NCBI RefSeq assembly: GCF_018070575.1
Contig: NZ_JAGPXN010000005.1
Location: 124,001-188,000, forward strand
Length of the DNA stretch: 64,000 nucleotides
Direction: 5' to 3'
From: Micromonospora sp. C31
GTDB taxonomy: Bacteria; Actinomycetota; Actinomycetes; Mycobacteriales; Micromonosporaceae
Position numbers and translations under genes: made by a program. Position 1 is the first letter of the stretch. Every line of letters begins with the position of its first letter. Positions 34,570-43,549 of this stretch are shown here, piece after piece. The notes beneath the pieces were generated by a model. That model saw nothing but the letters and a program-made list of their open reading frames with translations, was not told the DNA's origin and made no database searches.

Positions 34570-37500
34570 CTACTGCTGCACGAAGACCGCCACGCTGCGC
34601 GCCGGCACGGTGAACGTGCCGCTGGCCCGGTCGAAGGAGGCCGTCCGCAGCGCCTCGTCGGCCGAGGTCCGCAGCACCGGGTGCAGCGCCACGTCCGCCC
34701 CGCGCAGCCCGGTCAGCCGCTGCGTCGCCGTCTCGGGCGTGGCGTTGAAGACCACCGTCACCGACTTCCAGCGTCCGTCGAGGCCGCGGCCGTCCAGCGT
34801 CATAGTGAGCACGCCGGGGGTCTCGGCCGCGCCGGAGAGCGGGAAGGCGACCCGCTTCTGCACCTGCTGCGCCGTGCTCAGCCCGAAGACCGGCGAGGAG
34901 CCCCGGATCTTGAGCAGTTCCCGGTACCGGGCGTCGGCCAGGTCGATCGCCGCGCAGTCCGGGACCAGCGCCGGGTCGGCCAGCAGCGGCTTGGCGTACG
35001 GCCACTTGTCCCGGTTGTCCTGCTCGGGCGGCAGGCCGGCGCCGAAGCCGTTGCCCTGGGCGCAGTCCCAGCGGATCTGGTTGAACCAGTCGCCCGAGTT
35101 GTACGAGTTGCGGTCCAGCGACTTCGAGCGCAGCCGCTCGGTGCCGGTGGTGACGAACCCGGGCCCCTGCCCCATCACCACCGTGCTGAGCGCCAGCACC
35201 TGCATCCGGGCCCGGTCCACCGCCGGGGTGTCCTGCGGCAGCTTGTACGCCAGCGCGTCGTACAGGATCTCGTTGTCGTGCGCGTCGACGTAGGTGACCG
35301 CCTCCCCCGGCGCGGCGGTGTAGCCGGCGGGCGAGCCGTTGTAGTCGACCTGCGCGCCGGTGACCTGCCGGCCCGACGAGTCGGTGAACCGGTACCCGCG
35401 CAGGTTGCCGGTGAGCCCCACCTTGATCAGATCGTGCTGGTGCAGCAGGCGGGCCCGCTGCTGGGCCGTGGGGCCGTTCACGTCGTCGCCGTTGGGGTCG
35501 GTGAACAGGCCGGAGGCGAAGCCCTGCACGCGGGGGTTGGCGTCGAACGGCCCGCCGCCGCGTACCGCGTCGCGGAGCCGGTCGTTGAAGGTGCCGATCC
35601 CGGTGCCGGCCATGTTGGCCTGGGTGGCCTGCGTGAAGCGGGCGTCGTTCGCGACCTCGCCGAAGTTCCAGCCCTCGCCGTAGAGCAGGATCTTCCTGCC
35701 GTCCACGCCGTCGCGGGCGACGGTCAGCTCGTCGAGCGCCTCGCGTACGGCCAGGATGTTCGCCTTCGGGTGGTGGCCCATCAGGTCGAACCGGAAGCCG
35801 TCCACCTTGTACGCCCGGGCCCAGGTGACCAGGGAGTCCACGACGAGCTTGCCCATCATGGCGTGCTCGGGGGCGGTGTTGGCGCAGCAGGTCGAGTTGG
35901 CGACGGTACCGTCGTCGAGCAGGCGGTGGTAGTAGCCGGGCACGATCTGGTCCAGCACCGACTTCGGGTCGGCGCCCGCCGCCGAGGTGTGGTTGTAGAC
36001 GACGTCCAGCACCACGCGCAGCCCGGCGCCGTTGACGCCGGCCACCATCTGCCGGAACTCGGTGGTGCGCTTCGCCCCGGCCGGGTCGACGGCGTAGCCG
36101 CCCTCCGGCACGGTGTAGTGCAGCGGGTCGTACCCCCAGTTGTAGCCGTCGGTGTCGGCGACCGCCGCGACGCACTTCTGCTGCTGCTCGGAGTCCGGCG
36201 GCAGCGCGGCCAGGTCGCAGGCCGGCTGCCGCTGGTCGGCGCGGCGCTCGGGGATGGTGGCGAAGTCGAACGCGGGCAGCAGGTGCAGGTGGGTCACCCC
36301 CGCGTCGCCGAGCGCCTTCAGGTGCTTCATGCCGGCGGTGCCCGGGTCGGTGAACGCGAGGTAGGTGCCCCGCCGCTCAGCCGGAACGGTGGTGTCGGCG
36401 ACGGAGAAGTCCCGCACCGACAGCTCGGAGATCTGCACCTTCGTCGACGGCACCGCCGCCGGCTTGCGCAGCGTCGCCCAGCCCGCCGGGGCGAGCGCCG
36501 GGTCGGTCAGGTCCACGAGTTGGCTGTGCGTGGAGTCCGGCGCGAGCGCCAGCGAGTACGGGTCGGTCACCGAGGCGGTGACCAGCTGCTGCGTCGCCGG
36601 CTGCCACGCCTGGACCTGGTAGCGGTAGTACCGGCCGGTCCAGTCGCGGGAGCCGCGCACCGACCAGACGCCGGTGCGGTCGTCGCGGCGCATCGCCACC
36701 GTCCGCGGCGTCGCGGTCGGCGAGTCGAAGAGCTGGAGCGAGACCGTGCGGGCGGTGGGCGCCCAGAGCGCCAGCGTCGGCACCCTGCCGGCGAAGGTCG
36801 GCCCGAGCCGCGCGTCGGTGGCGCGGGCGTAGACGTCGTCGAGCACGCCGGGGATCTGCACGCCGGTCGCGGCGAGCAGGGCGCCCCCGGCGTCCCGCTC
36901 GGTCACCAGGAGCTGCCCGCGCAGGGCCGCCGGCACCTTCGCCAGGTCCCGCCGGTCGAGCGTGAAGGCGCCGTGCGCCCACAGCTGCGGGAAGGCCGCG
37001 CGCTGGGCCTCGGTGAGCCCGTTGCGCCGCGCGGTCAACGGCAGCGTGGTGTACGTCCCGACCAGCTCGCCGTCGGCGACGCCCACCCCGCCGGCCGGGG
37101 CGGCCACCAGGGCGTACGTCCTGCCGTCGGTGGGCCCGGCCTGCCAGGCGACGGTGGAACGGTCGATCCAGTGCGCCTTCTGTTTCGTGATGTCGACGTC
37201 CCGGGCGGCGGCGGACGCGGTGGACGGCAGCAGCCGCCCGGGCGTGCCGGCGAGCAGCCACACCTCCCGCCCGGCGGCGGCGAAGTCGAGCCGCTGGTCG
37301 GTCGGCAGGTCCTTCTCGTCACCGGAGTGGATGATGTAGCTCAGCCCCGTCGCACCGGCGGCCAGCGGCACCCGGAAGACCGCGCCGAAGGAGTCGATGC
37401 GGGCCGGGGCGAGCGGCGCTGCCCAGTCCGTCGGGTTGGCGGCGCCGTCCCACACGTGCAGGCCCCAGCCGGCGTAGTTGCCGTCGGCGCGGCGGTAGTG

Positions 37501-40062
37501 GATGACGGCCGTGCCGTCCTCGACCGGCGGGTCGGGCTCGCCGGTCGCGGCCTGCCGGCTCGGGTAGGTCGCCGGGTCGCCCTGCTTGACCCACACCTCA
37601 CCGGTCTGCGTCACGTCGATCGTCCGATCCTGTGCCACGTCCTTGTTGCCGGCCTCGTCCACCACGAGGAAGCCGACGGACTTCGCGCCCGGCTTGAGCT
37701 TCACCCAGGCGAACCGGCCGTAGGAGTCCTCGCCGGCGAACGGCTGCCCCTTGGGCCACTCGGTCGCGTACGCCGGGTCGATGTCGCCCCAGGCGTAGAG
37801 GCCCCAGTCGTCGTAGCCGCCGGCCGGGCGCTGGTAGTGCACCACGGCCCACTCCCGGGAGGCGGACTGCGCCGGGGTGCCCACGGTCGCGGTGGACCGG
37901 GCGGTCGCGGTGCGGCCCTTCGCGTCGCGGACGACGGCCTTGTACTCGACCTTCGTGCCGCCGGCCAGCCCGGTCAGGTCGTGGTGCACCGTGTACGGGG
38001 CCGTCTCGGCGCTGCCGAGCAGGGTCCACCTGCCGCCGGCCACCCGGGCGGCGACGGTGACCGTGGCCAGCGGATCGCCGGTGACCTGCGCGGTGACGGC
38101 CGCCCTCGTGGCGACGGGCTCGCCGGGCGCCGGGGCGGTGATCGTGATCCTCGGCGCGGCGTCGGGCGCCGCGATCGGCGTGCCGGCGCGGTGCACCACG
38201 GCCGACAGCGGCGGCACGGTCAGCGTGAGTTTGCCGTCCGCGCCGGCGACCGGGGCGGCCGATGCGCCGTAGACGCCGGTGAAGGTGGCGCCGGCCGACC
38301 AGGTGTCCACGGTGACAGTCTGCGCCGTCGCGGCGTTGTTCACCGCGACGACGTACTCGGTGCGCTGTTTCGGGTCGATCCGGGAGAAGGCGAAGATGCC
38401 CGGGCCGTCGGCGGCGTAGCGGCCGACCTGCACGCCGTCGCGCAGGGCCGGGTGCGCCTGGCGCAGCGCGCCCAGCTCGGCGATGGCCCGGTAGAGCGGG
38501 TGGGCGCGGTCGAACTGGTCGCTGGCGTGGGTGCGGTCGGTGCCGAGCAGGTCGTCGTCGAGGTAGTCGGGGGTCTTCGAGGCGAACATGTCCTGCCGGG
38601 CGTCCTTGTCGCCGCCCGGGCCGGTGAAGCCCTGCTCGTCGCCGGAGTAGACCACCGGCTGGCCCCGGGTCAGGAACATCAGCTCGTGGGCGAGCTGGTC
38701 GCGGCGCAGGTGGGTGGCCGGGTCGGTGCCGCCGCCGGCGATGAACGAGCCGATCCGGCCCATGTCGTGGTTGCCGAGGAAGGTGGTCAGCCGGCGCGCG
38801 TCGGTGTCGCGGGCGCGGTAGAGGTCGTCGCGGGCGTACACGTCGGCGAGCGCCCTGGCGGAGCCGTCGCCGGCGGTGTAGCCGCGGGCCGCCTCCTGGA
38901 AGGCGAAGTCGAGGGTGGCCGGCAGGCCGCCGCGCCGCACGTACGTCGAGGTGATCTCCGGGTCGGCGCTGTAGACCTCGCCGAACATGAAGAAGTCCTT
39001 CTTGCCGGCACGCGCGGCGGCGCGCTCGACGCCCTGGCTGAACTGCGGCCAGAAGTCGAGGTTGGCGTGCTTGACGGTGTCGAGCCGGAAGCCGTCGACG
39101 CCGGTGGAGGCCACCCAGTCGGAGTAGACCCTGGTCAGGCCGCGCACCACCTCGGGGCGCTCGGTCCACAGGTCGTCGAGGCCGAAGAAGTCGCCGTACT
39201 CGCTGTTCTCGCCGGCGAAGGTGGAGTCGCCCCGGTTGTGGTACATCGTCGGGTCGTTCAGCCACGCCGGGACCTTGACCTGCGCGTCGGCCGGGTTCGC
39301 GAACGTCGGGGTGTACGGGAACGACGTCGTGTCCACCTTCGGGAAGCCCCGGCTGCCGTCGGCGTGGTTGCGGTCCTCGAAGGGGCGCCCCTGCGCGTCG
39401 GTGTACGGCGACGTCGCCTTGTCCACGTAGGTGTACCTGTCCTCGGCGTACTTGATGACGTCGGCGGTGTGGTTGACGATGACGTCGAGGTAGACCTTGA
39501 TGCCCCGCCGGTGCGCGAGCGCGACCAGCCGCTTCAGGTCCTCCTTCGTGCCGAAGTGCGGGTCGACCTGGGTGAAGTCGGTGATCCAGTAGCCGTGGTA
39601 ACCGGCGGAGACGTCGGCCCCGCTGCCCTGCACCGGGCGGTTCTTGAAGATGGGGGCGAGCCAGATGGCCGTCGTGCCGAGCCCCTCGATGTAGTCGAGC
39701 CGGTCCATGACGCCCTTGAGGTCGCCGCCGTGGTAGAAGCCCTTGTCGGTGGGGTCGAGGCCGGTGGAGAGGCGGTCGCCGGTGAGGCCGCCGGTGTCGT
39801 TGCGCCGGTCGCCGTTGGCGAACCGGTCCGGCAGGACGAAGTAGAACTGCTCGGCGCGGGCCTGCCGGCTGCCGGCGGAGAGCAGCGCCTCCGCCGAGGG
39901 CTCGGCACGCCACTGCTCGGCGCCGGCGGTGAGCAGCGGCCCGGTGCCGTCGGGGGTGTCGGCGCCGAGCTGACGTACGGCGAGCGGGGTGCCGACGAGG
40001 GTGAGGGTGAGCAGGGAGACGAGGGCGAGCAGGGCCTTGCGCGGTATCGGCGGGGGTTTCAT
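34570..40062 (-). CDS. pulA: Secreted bifunctional alpha-amylase / pullulanase (amylopullulanase)
   Basis: 1830 residues with a signal peptide ([19 protein letters not shown]). The first GH13 domain (about 65-560) has [17 protein letters not shown] (nucleophile Asp), MFGEVYS (acid Glu) and [11 protein letters not shown], typical of alpha-amylase. Two CBM41-type modules follow near 750 and 863 ([36 protein letters not shown]). Then come an N-terminal pullulanase module and a second GH13 (GH13_14) with [37 protein letters not shown] and VDAHDNE. It should cut alpha-1,4 and alpha-1,6 bonds of starch and pullulan. AGAGGAAGG precedes the ATG at 40062. A LacI-type operator overlaps its promoter. 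Confidence 0.95.
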   Translation of the reverse strand: MKPPPIPRKALLALVSLLTLTLVGTPLAVRQLGADTPDGTGPLLTAGAEQWRAEPSAEALLSAGSRQARAEQFYFVLPDRFANGDRRNDTGGLTGDRLSTGLDPTDKGFYHGGDLKGVMDRLDYIEGLGTTAIWLAPIFKNRPVQGSGADVSAGYHGYWITDFTQVDPHFGTKEDLKRLVALAHRRGIKVYLDVIVNHTADVIKYAEDRYTYVDKATSPYTDAQGRPFEDRNHADGSRGFPKVDTTSFPYTPTFANPADAQVKVPAWLNDPTMYHNRGDSTFAGENSEYGDFFGLDDLWTERPEVVRGLTRVYSDWVASTGVDGFRLDTVKHANLDFWPQFSQGVERAAARAGKKDFFMFGEVYSADPEITSTYVRRGGLPATLDFAFQEAARGYTAGDGSARALADVYARDDLYRARDTDARRLTTFLGNHDMGRIGSFIAGGGTDPATHLRRDQLAHELMFLTRGQPVVYSGDEQGFTGPGGDKDARQDMFASKTPDYLDDDLLGTDRTHASDQFDRAHPLYRAIAELGALRQAHPALRDGVQVGRYAADGPGIFAFSRIDPKQRTEYVVAVNNAATAQTVTVDTWSAGATFTGVYGASAAPVAGADGKLTLTVPPLSAVVHRAGTPIAAPDAAPRITITAPAPGEPVATRAAVTAQVTGDPLATVTVAARVAGGRWTLLGSAETAPYTVHHDLTGLAGGTKVEYKAVVRDAKGRTATARSTATVGTPAQSASREWAVVHYQRPAGGYDDWGLYAWGDIDPAYATEWPKGQPFAGEDSYGRFAWVKLKPGAKSVGFLVVDEAGNKDVAQDRTIDVTQTGEVWVKQGDPATYPSRQAATGEPDPPVEDGTAVIHYRRADGNYAGWGLHVWDGAANPTDWAAPLAPARIDSFGAVFRVPLAAGATGLSYIIHSGDEKDLPTDQRLDFAAAGREVWLLAGTPGRLLPSTASAAARDVDITKQKAHWIDRSTVAWQAGPTDGRTYALVAAPAGGVGVADGELVGTYTTLPLTARRNGLTEAQRAAFPQLWAHGAFTLDRRDLAKVPAALRGQLLVTERDAGGALLAATGVQIPGVLDDVYARATDARLGPTFAGRVPTLALWAPTARTVSLQLFDSPTATPRTVAMRRDDRTGVWSVRGSRDWTGRYYRYQVQAWQPATQQLVTASVTDPYSLALAPDSTHSQLVDLTDPALAPAGWATLRKPAAVPSTKVQISELSVRDFSVADTTVPAERRGTYLAFTDPGTAGMKHLKALGDAGVTHLHLLPAFDFATIPERRADQRQPACDLAALPPDSEQQQKCVAAVADTDGYNWGYDPLHYTVPEGGYAVDPAGAKRTTEFRQMVAGVNGAGLRVVLDVVYNHTSAAGADPKSVLDQIVPGYYHRLLDDGTVANSTCCANTAPEHAMMGKLVVDSLVTWARAYKVDGFRFDLMGHHPKANILAVREALDELTVARDGVDGRKILLYGEGWNFGEVANDARFTQATQANMAGTGIGTFNDRLRDAVRGGGPFDANPRVQGFASGLFTDPNGDDVNGPTAQQRARLLHQHDLIKVGLTGNLRGYRFTDSSGRQVTGAQVDYNGSPAGYTAAPGEAVTYVDAHDNEILYDALAYKLPQDTPAVDRARMQVLALSTVVMGQGPGFVTTGTERLRSKSLDRNSYNSGDWFNQIRWDCAQGNGFGAGLPPEQDNRDKWPYAKPLLADPALVPDCAAIDLADARYRELLKIRGSSPVFGLSTAQQVQKRVAFPLSGAAETPGVLTMTLDGRGLDGRWKSVTVVFNATPETATQRLTGLRGADVALHPVLRTSADEALRTASFDRASGTFTVPARSVAVFVQQ

Positions 40063-40094
40063 CGACGCCTTCCTCTGGTCGCTGACTGGCCCGC

Positions 40095-40123
40095 ACGCTA
40101 GCTCTTGCCGAAACGTTCTGCAA
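40095..40123 (-). promoter_or_regulatory. Pullulanase promoter with LacI-family operator
   Basis: On the minus strand, TTGCAG (40123-40118), a 17-nt spacer and TAGCGT (40100-40095) form a clear promoter. The 19-bp pseudo-palindrome TTGCCGAAACGTTCTGCAA (40105-40123) fills the spacer and covers the -35. Further TTGCAA half-sites lie at 40128-40133 and 40159-40164. This resembles maltose-type LacI (MalR) operators of actinomycetes. The regulator gene is not in the window. Confidence 0.65.
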
Positions 40124-40210
40124 TACCTTGCAAACAAAGTCGTAACACGGCAGACAGCTTGCAAAGGAACGGCCCGGCGGGTTCGCGCCGGGCCGGAGGG
40201 AAGGGGTGGG

Positions 40211-40903
40211 CTAGAGGCGGCAGGCGCCGCCGTCGACCGTGCAGCTCGCCGGGCGGCTCTGCGTGCCCTGGACGTAGAACCGCAGCGCGACCGACGCGCC
40301 CGGGGGCAGGTCGTCGCCGCTGCGGTAGGTGAAACCGTCCTCGATCCGCTGCGCCGCCCCCTGTGGTGCGCCCTCGACCCACGCGCTGCCGAGCCGCGCT
40401 CCGGGGAAGGTCAGCCGCGCCGTCCATCCCCGACCGGTCGACGACGTGTTGCTGAGCAGCACCTCCCCGACGAATCCGCCCCCGTACGACTCCACCACCC
40501 GATAGCGGCCGGTCACCGGCGACGCCGACGGCGACGGTGACGGCGGCGCGATCAGCGTCGCGTCGCCGCTCGCGCTGGGGGTCGGAGACGGCGGGCCGCT
40601 GCTGCGGTCGGGCGTGGACCGTTTCGGGGTGGGCCGGGCGGTGGCACGCGCCGACGGCGTGGCCGACGGCCGCGGCGACCGCGTGGCCGTGGGGCTGCTG
40701 GTCACCGACGGCACCGGGTCGGCCAGGCCGAGGGTGGGCAGCGGCGGGCCCGGCTGCGCGTCGAACGCGGGACCGCGCCCCCGGTAGGTGCCGAGCGCGA
40801 TGGCGAGCAGGACCACCATCACCACGACTCCGACGGACACCACGATCCACGGCGAGGACGCGACGGCGGTCGTGCCGTAGGACCTGCCTGGTGCTCGGCG
40901 CAT
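40211..40903 (-). CDS. Membrane-anchored protein with extracellular CBM2 domain
   Basis: 230 residues. One membrane segment (IVVSVGVVVMVVLLAIALGTY) near residue 25 is followed by a Ser/Thr/Pro-rich linker and a C-terminal CBM2-like domain. Readable parts of that domain are YRVVESYGGGFVGEVLLSNTSSTGRGWTARLTFPGARLGSAW and ASCTVDGGACRL with a Cys pair. There is no catalytic domain. It may tether polysaccharide or hold the cell to it. GGGAGGAGGGG precedes the ATG at 40903, supporting this start over one 30 codons upstream. Confidence 0.8.
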   Translation of the reverse strand: MRRAPGRSYGTTAVASSPWIVVSVGVVVMVVLLAIALGTYRGRGPAFDAQPGPPLPTLGLADPVPSVTSSPTATRSPRPSATPSARATARPTPKRSTPDRSSGPPSPTPSASGDATLIAPPSPSPSASPVTGRYRVVESYGGGFVGEVLLSNTSSTGRGWTARLTFPGARLGSAWVEGAPQGAAQRIEDGFTYRSGDDLPPGASVALRFYVQGTQSRPASCTVDGGACRL

Positions 40904-40974
40904 GCCCCTCCTCCCGCGGTCGTCCCGCGCAGCGTAGCGGTCGGTGGCCACCTGGTGCGACCGTCCGCGCACCG

Positions 40975-41035
40975 CGCACCGCGCACCGCGCACCCGGGAC
41001 CGGGACCGGGACCGGGACCGGGACCGGCGCTGTCG
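40975..41035. repeat. Simple-sequence repeats
   Basis: GCACCGC (7 bp) in about four copies is followed by GACCGG (6 bp) in about six copies. They sit upstream of the anchored CBM2 gene, where copy-number slippage could alter spacing. Confidence 0.85.
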
Positions 41036-41059
41036 GCGGGAGGGTGACCCCGCCTGCGG

Positions 41060-41449
41060 TCAGGCGGTCCGCAGGACGGTGCAGATGACCGGGCCGTCGT
41101 CGGTGGCCCGCAGCAGGTAGCGGTAGCGCTCGCCGGGGACCGCCCGGCCCCCGCAGTCCAGGAACTCCCACTCCACGGTCACCATGGTCAGCAGCGCCGA
41201 CATCGGCAGCACGTCCTCGATGGCCGCGTGCGCCGCGACCAGCTCGCGCTCCTGGTAGTCGGGGGCCGCGCCCACGAAGGACAGCGCCACCGCCGCCGGC
41301 GAGGTGAACGAGAAGCTGTACGTGTCGGCGACCACCATCCCCGGCAGGGCGTAACAGCCGGCGATGGCGGCCACGTCGCCGGTGGTCAGCGCCACGCCGT
41401 ACCGGTCGAAGAAGTCGGTCAGCGTGTCCAGGTCGGTGGAGGCTCTCAC
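41060..41449 (-). CDS. NTF2/SnoaL-like protein of unknown function
   Basis: 129 residues: LDTLTDFFDRYGVALTTGDVAAIAGCYALPGMVVAD, then a beta-rich half ending VEWEFLDCGGRAVPGERYRYLLRATDDGPVICTVLRTA. The pattern fits a small NTF2-like cone fold. It starts with GTG at 41449 without a strong ribosome-binding site. No catalytic pair can be named, and the neighbours give no functional hint. Confidence 0.75.
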   Translation of the reverse strand: MRASTDLDTLTDFFDRYGVALTTGDVAAIAGCYALPGMVVADTYSFSFTSPAAVALSFVGAAPDYQERELVAAHAAIEDVLPMSALLTMVTVEWEFLDCGGRAVPGERYRYLLRATDDGPVICTVLRTA

Positions 41450-41486
41450 GGGGACACCAATTGCCGGCCGGACGGCGGACCAAACC

Positions 41487-42278
41487 TCAGCGCGGCGGTA
41501 TACGCACCTCTATCTCGGCCCCGAGCCGGGCGCCGTGCGCGAGACCCAGGTCGTCGCCGCTCCAGAACCGGCCCGGGTCGTACCAGTTGGGACGCCGCCC
41601 GGCGGGAAGCAGCCCCATCGCCTCGTAGGTCACCGCGACCACCTCAGCGCAGTACGCCGTCTCCAGCGCACGGTCGCGCGCGGCGGCCCCGGCGCGTTCG
41701 CGTGCGGCGGCGGCCCCGGCGCGTGCGGGCCCGGCGGCGGCCCCGGCGCGGTCGGGCGCCGGGGCCTCGGGGCGGTTGCCGTCGAGGCCCCGCAGGCCCG
41801 GCAGGCCCGGCAAGCGCACCGCCGGGACCCGGCCGCGCAGGGCCGGCACGCGCACCGCCGGCACCCGGCCGCGCAGCCAGCGCCAGGCGAGCTTGGCGGT
41901 GGACGGGAACGGGGTGCCGTCGAGCCGGGCGACGGTGCGCAGCACCGCCTTCTCCATCTCCACGTCGGCCGCCGGGTCGAGCTGGCGCAGCCAGGCCCGC
42001 TGGCCGTACCGGTTGGCCCAGACGCAGACGGCGTCGCGCAGGTCGTGCAACTGCACGCCGCGCTGGTGGGTGCCGCTCCACAGGTCCGGCAGCGACCTGC
42101 CCAGCTCGGCGTGCCACATGAGCGGCGGCATGTCGTCCAGCACGACCGCCATGCCGACGTGGTTGACCGGGCTGTTCGTGGTCAACTGGATGGCCCGGTC
42201 GGGCACGCTGCGGCCCCGGAAGACCCACACGTCACCGGTACGGGTCAGCTCCACGGCCTCGTCCAGGCTGATGCTCAT
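41487..42278 (-). CDS. Permuted NlpC/P60-like (YiiX/YebB-type) cysteine hydrolase
   Basis: 263 residues. The N-terminal part has DVWVFRGRSVPDRAIQ and NSPVNHVGMAVVLDD (catalytic-type His). The C-terminal part has AYCAEVVAVTYEAMGLLP (catalytic-type Cys). His before Cys is the circularly permuted papain-like order. Between them lies a low-complexity insertion (VPAVRVPALRGRVPAVRLPG, then AGAAAGPARAGAAAARERAG) that looks recently expanded. There is no signal peptide, so the substrate may be an intracellular amide or lipid. A leaderless -10 (TAGGGT) lies 8 nt upstream. Confidence 0.7.
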   Translation of the reverse strand: MSISLDEAVELTRTGDVWVFRGRSVPDRAIQLTTNSPVNHVGMAVVLDDMPPLMWHAELGRSLPDLWSGTHQRGVQLHDLRDAVCVWANRYGQRAWLRQLDPAADVEMEKAVLRTVARLDGTPFPSTAKLAWRWLRGRVPAVRVPALRGRVPAVRLPGLPGLRGLDGNRPEAPAPDRAGAAAGPARAGAAAARERAGAAARDRALETAYCAEVVAVTYEAMGLLPAGRRPNWYDPGRFWSGDDLGLAHGARLGAEIEVRIPPR

Positions 42279-42297
42279 GGGGGTCTACCCTAGGCCG
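42279..42297. promoter_or_regulatory. Bidirectional leaderless promoter sharing one -10 box
   Basis: The 7-bp TACCCTA at 42286-42292 reads TACCCT on the plus strand (6 nt before ATG 42298). On the minus strand it reads TAGGGT (8 nt before ATG 42278). Both fit TANNNT and both genes lack a ribosome-binding site. One symmetrical element therefore appears to start two divergent leaderless mRNAs whose start codons are only 19 bp apart. Confidence 0.5.
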
Positions 42298-42480
42298 ATG
42301 CGGCAACGGATGCGGTGGTGGAAGGTGCTCGGGCTGGCCGGCCTCGCCGGGGTGGCGGCGTCGGGCGTGGTCATCGCCCGGGCGGAACGGCGGCGCCGGG
42401 CGTACACCCCGGAGGAGATCCGGGCCCGGCTGCGCGACCGGCACGCGGAGGCGACGGCGCCCGCCGACGACGCGCGCTGA
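42298..42480 (+). CDS. Small single-pass membrane protein, 60 residues
   Basis: MRQRMRWWKVLGLAGLAGVA then ASGVVIARAERRRRAYTPEEIRARL: one membrane helix with a basic flank, then a charged amphipathic helix. It is widespread-looking in style, but I cannot name a family. It is leaderless and divergent from the permuted NlpC-like gene. Confidence 0.7.
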   Translation: MRQRMRWWKVLGLAGLAGVAASGVVIARAERRRRAYTPEEIRARLRDRHAEATAPADDAR

Positions 42481-42574
42481 GCCCCGCCGACGCCAGTCGA
42501 CGTCGTGGCGGCGCGTGCCGTCCGGTCGTTCGCCTACGACCGGCGCGTTCCCGCGGTACCCGGCCGGTGACGCG

Positions 42575-43156
42575 CTACCGGGCGGGCGAGGGCCGCTCCG
42601 ACGGCGCGGTCGGCGAAGGGCCAGCTCCGCCGGTCCCAGCCGTCGCGCCGGTGCCAGGCGCCGCGCCGGTGCCAGGCGCCGCGCCGGTGCCAGCCGTCGA
42701 AGGGTTGGGCTCCGCGCCGGTGCCAGGCGTCGCGCCGGTGCCAGCCGTCGAAGGGTTGGGCTCCGCGTCGGCGCCGGGCGTCGCGCCGCTGCGGCGCACC
42801 GCCTCCATCAGTGCCCCGGCGGTACGTCCCACGAGCGCTCCCCCGTCGTCGAGCAGCAGCAGGGGCCGCTGGATCAGCTCCGGGGCGGCCACCATCGCCT
42901 CGATCCAGCGCGGCTCGGCTGCCTCGTCCCGTGGCCAGTCGGCCATGCCGAGGGCAACCGCGGCGGGTTCCCGCGTCCGGCAGACGTCCCAGGGGCGCGC
43001 GTCGAGCCGGCGTAGCACCTCGGTCAGCTCCGCCGCGCTCGGCGGCCGGTCCAGGTACGGACGCACCGCGTACCCGACGCCCGCCTCGTCGAGCGCGGTA
43101 CGGGCAGCGGCGCACTTCGAGCAGGACGGGTTGCTCCAGATCTCCATGCCCGTCAT
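42575..43156 (-). CDS. ArsC-family thioredoxin-fold protein with repetitive C-terminal tail
   Basis: 193 residues. MEIWSNPSCSKCAAARTALDEAG carries the CxxC-like active site of the ArsC/Spx superfamily. LDRPPSAAELTEVLRRLDARPWDVCRTREP and LIQRPLLLLDDGGALVGR follow as in glutaredoxin-type arsenate reductases. Residues beyond about 120 are a Thr/Gly/Ala/Pro repeat (GTGAAPGTGAEPNPSTAGTG) encoded by a minisatellite and unlike family members. No ars gene is near, so arsenate reduction is uncertain. ATG 43147 is an equally good start. Confidence 0.8.
   Translation of the reverse strand: MTGMEIWSNPSCSKCAAARTALDEAGVGYAVRPYLDRPPSAAELTEVLRRLDARPWDVCRTREPAAVALGMADWPRDEAAEPRWIEAMVAAPELIQRPLLLLDDGGALVGRTAGALMEAVRRSGATPGADAEPNPSTAGTGATPGTGAEPNPSTAGTGAAPGTGAAPGTGATAGTGGAGPSPTAPSERPSPAR
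42620..42775. repeat. Minisatellite in the ArsC-like gene tail
   Basis: GCGCCGGTGCCAGGCG-type 15-bp units alternate with two copies of a longer unit containing GTCGAAGGGTTGGGCTCCGC, all in frame. It encodes the low-complexity C-terminus. Confidence 0.85.
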
Positions 43157-43432
43157 GGTCGCAACCGCCGCGCCGCCGGCCCGAGGAGGGCCACCCGGGT
43201 GGCGTCACCCGGGTTCTCCGTTCGTCCCTTCCCTACGCCGCCGGAGCGGCACGGCGTTCTCGCGGGCCCGAGCCGACCGGCTCCGTTCGACGGACGCCAC
43301 GCCTGAGAAGTCCGAGAGGCACCCACCCGGCCCGGCCGGCACGGTGACGTGAGCCCAGGTCCCCGCTCCCCGCGCGGGACCGTTCCCGTAGCGCCAACCC
43401 CCCTGCGCCAGGCGTCCGGCGGGCCGACAAAC

Positions 43433-43549
43433 CTAGCCTCCGGAGAGCATCCACCCGCCCCCGCTGTCATCACGACGCTGAGCCACAGTGATCAGGACGC
43501 CATGGACCGTAAACCAGCCGGATAACGTCCATGGGATCCTGATCATCAT
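43433..43549 (-). CDS. Possible 38-residue small protein
   Basis: From ATG 43549 the frame reads MMIRIPWTLSGWFTVHGVLI then TVAQRRDDSGGGWMLSGG. GGGAGGG lies 5 nt upstream, better than most starts here, and the stretch is less GC-rich than its surroundings. Against it, the same DNA forms an inverted repeat (43490-43544), so the resemblance of IRIPWT to a reading of the other strand (IRTPWT) may simply reflect the palindrome. No homologue known to me. Confidence 0.35.
   Translation of the reverse strand: MMIRIPWTLSGWFTVHGVLITVAQRRDDSGGGWMLSGG
43490..43544. repeat. Imperfect inverted repeat, 21-bp arms
   Basis: GATCAGGACGCCATGGACCG... (43490-43510) pairs with 43524-43544 at 17 of 21 positions, 13-nt loop. 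It may be a terminator, a regulator site or a relic of a small mobile element. It overlaps the possible small gene. Confidence 0.6.

Noticed and set aside
34561..40101. A very long plus-strand open frame (over 1800 codons) opposite the amylopullulanase gene
   Set aside because: Its translation is low-complexity Arg/Gly/Val/Ala without domains, while the minus-strand frame has clear GH13 and CBM motifs. It is a GC-rich antisense shadow.
42575..43156. Arsenic resistance locus
   Set aside because: The ArsC-like protein has no arsR, acr3 or arsB neighbour and an unusual tail; family membership does not establish arsenate reduction.
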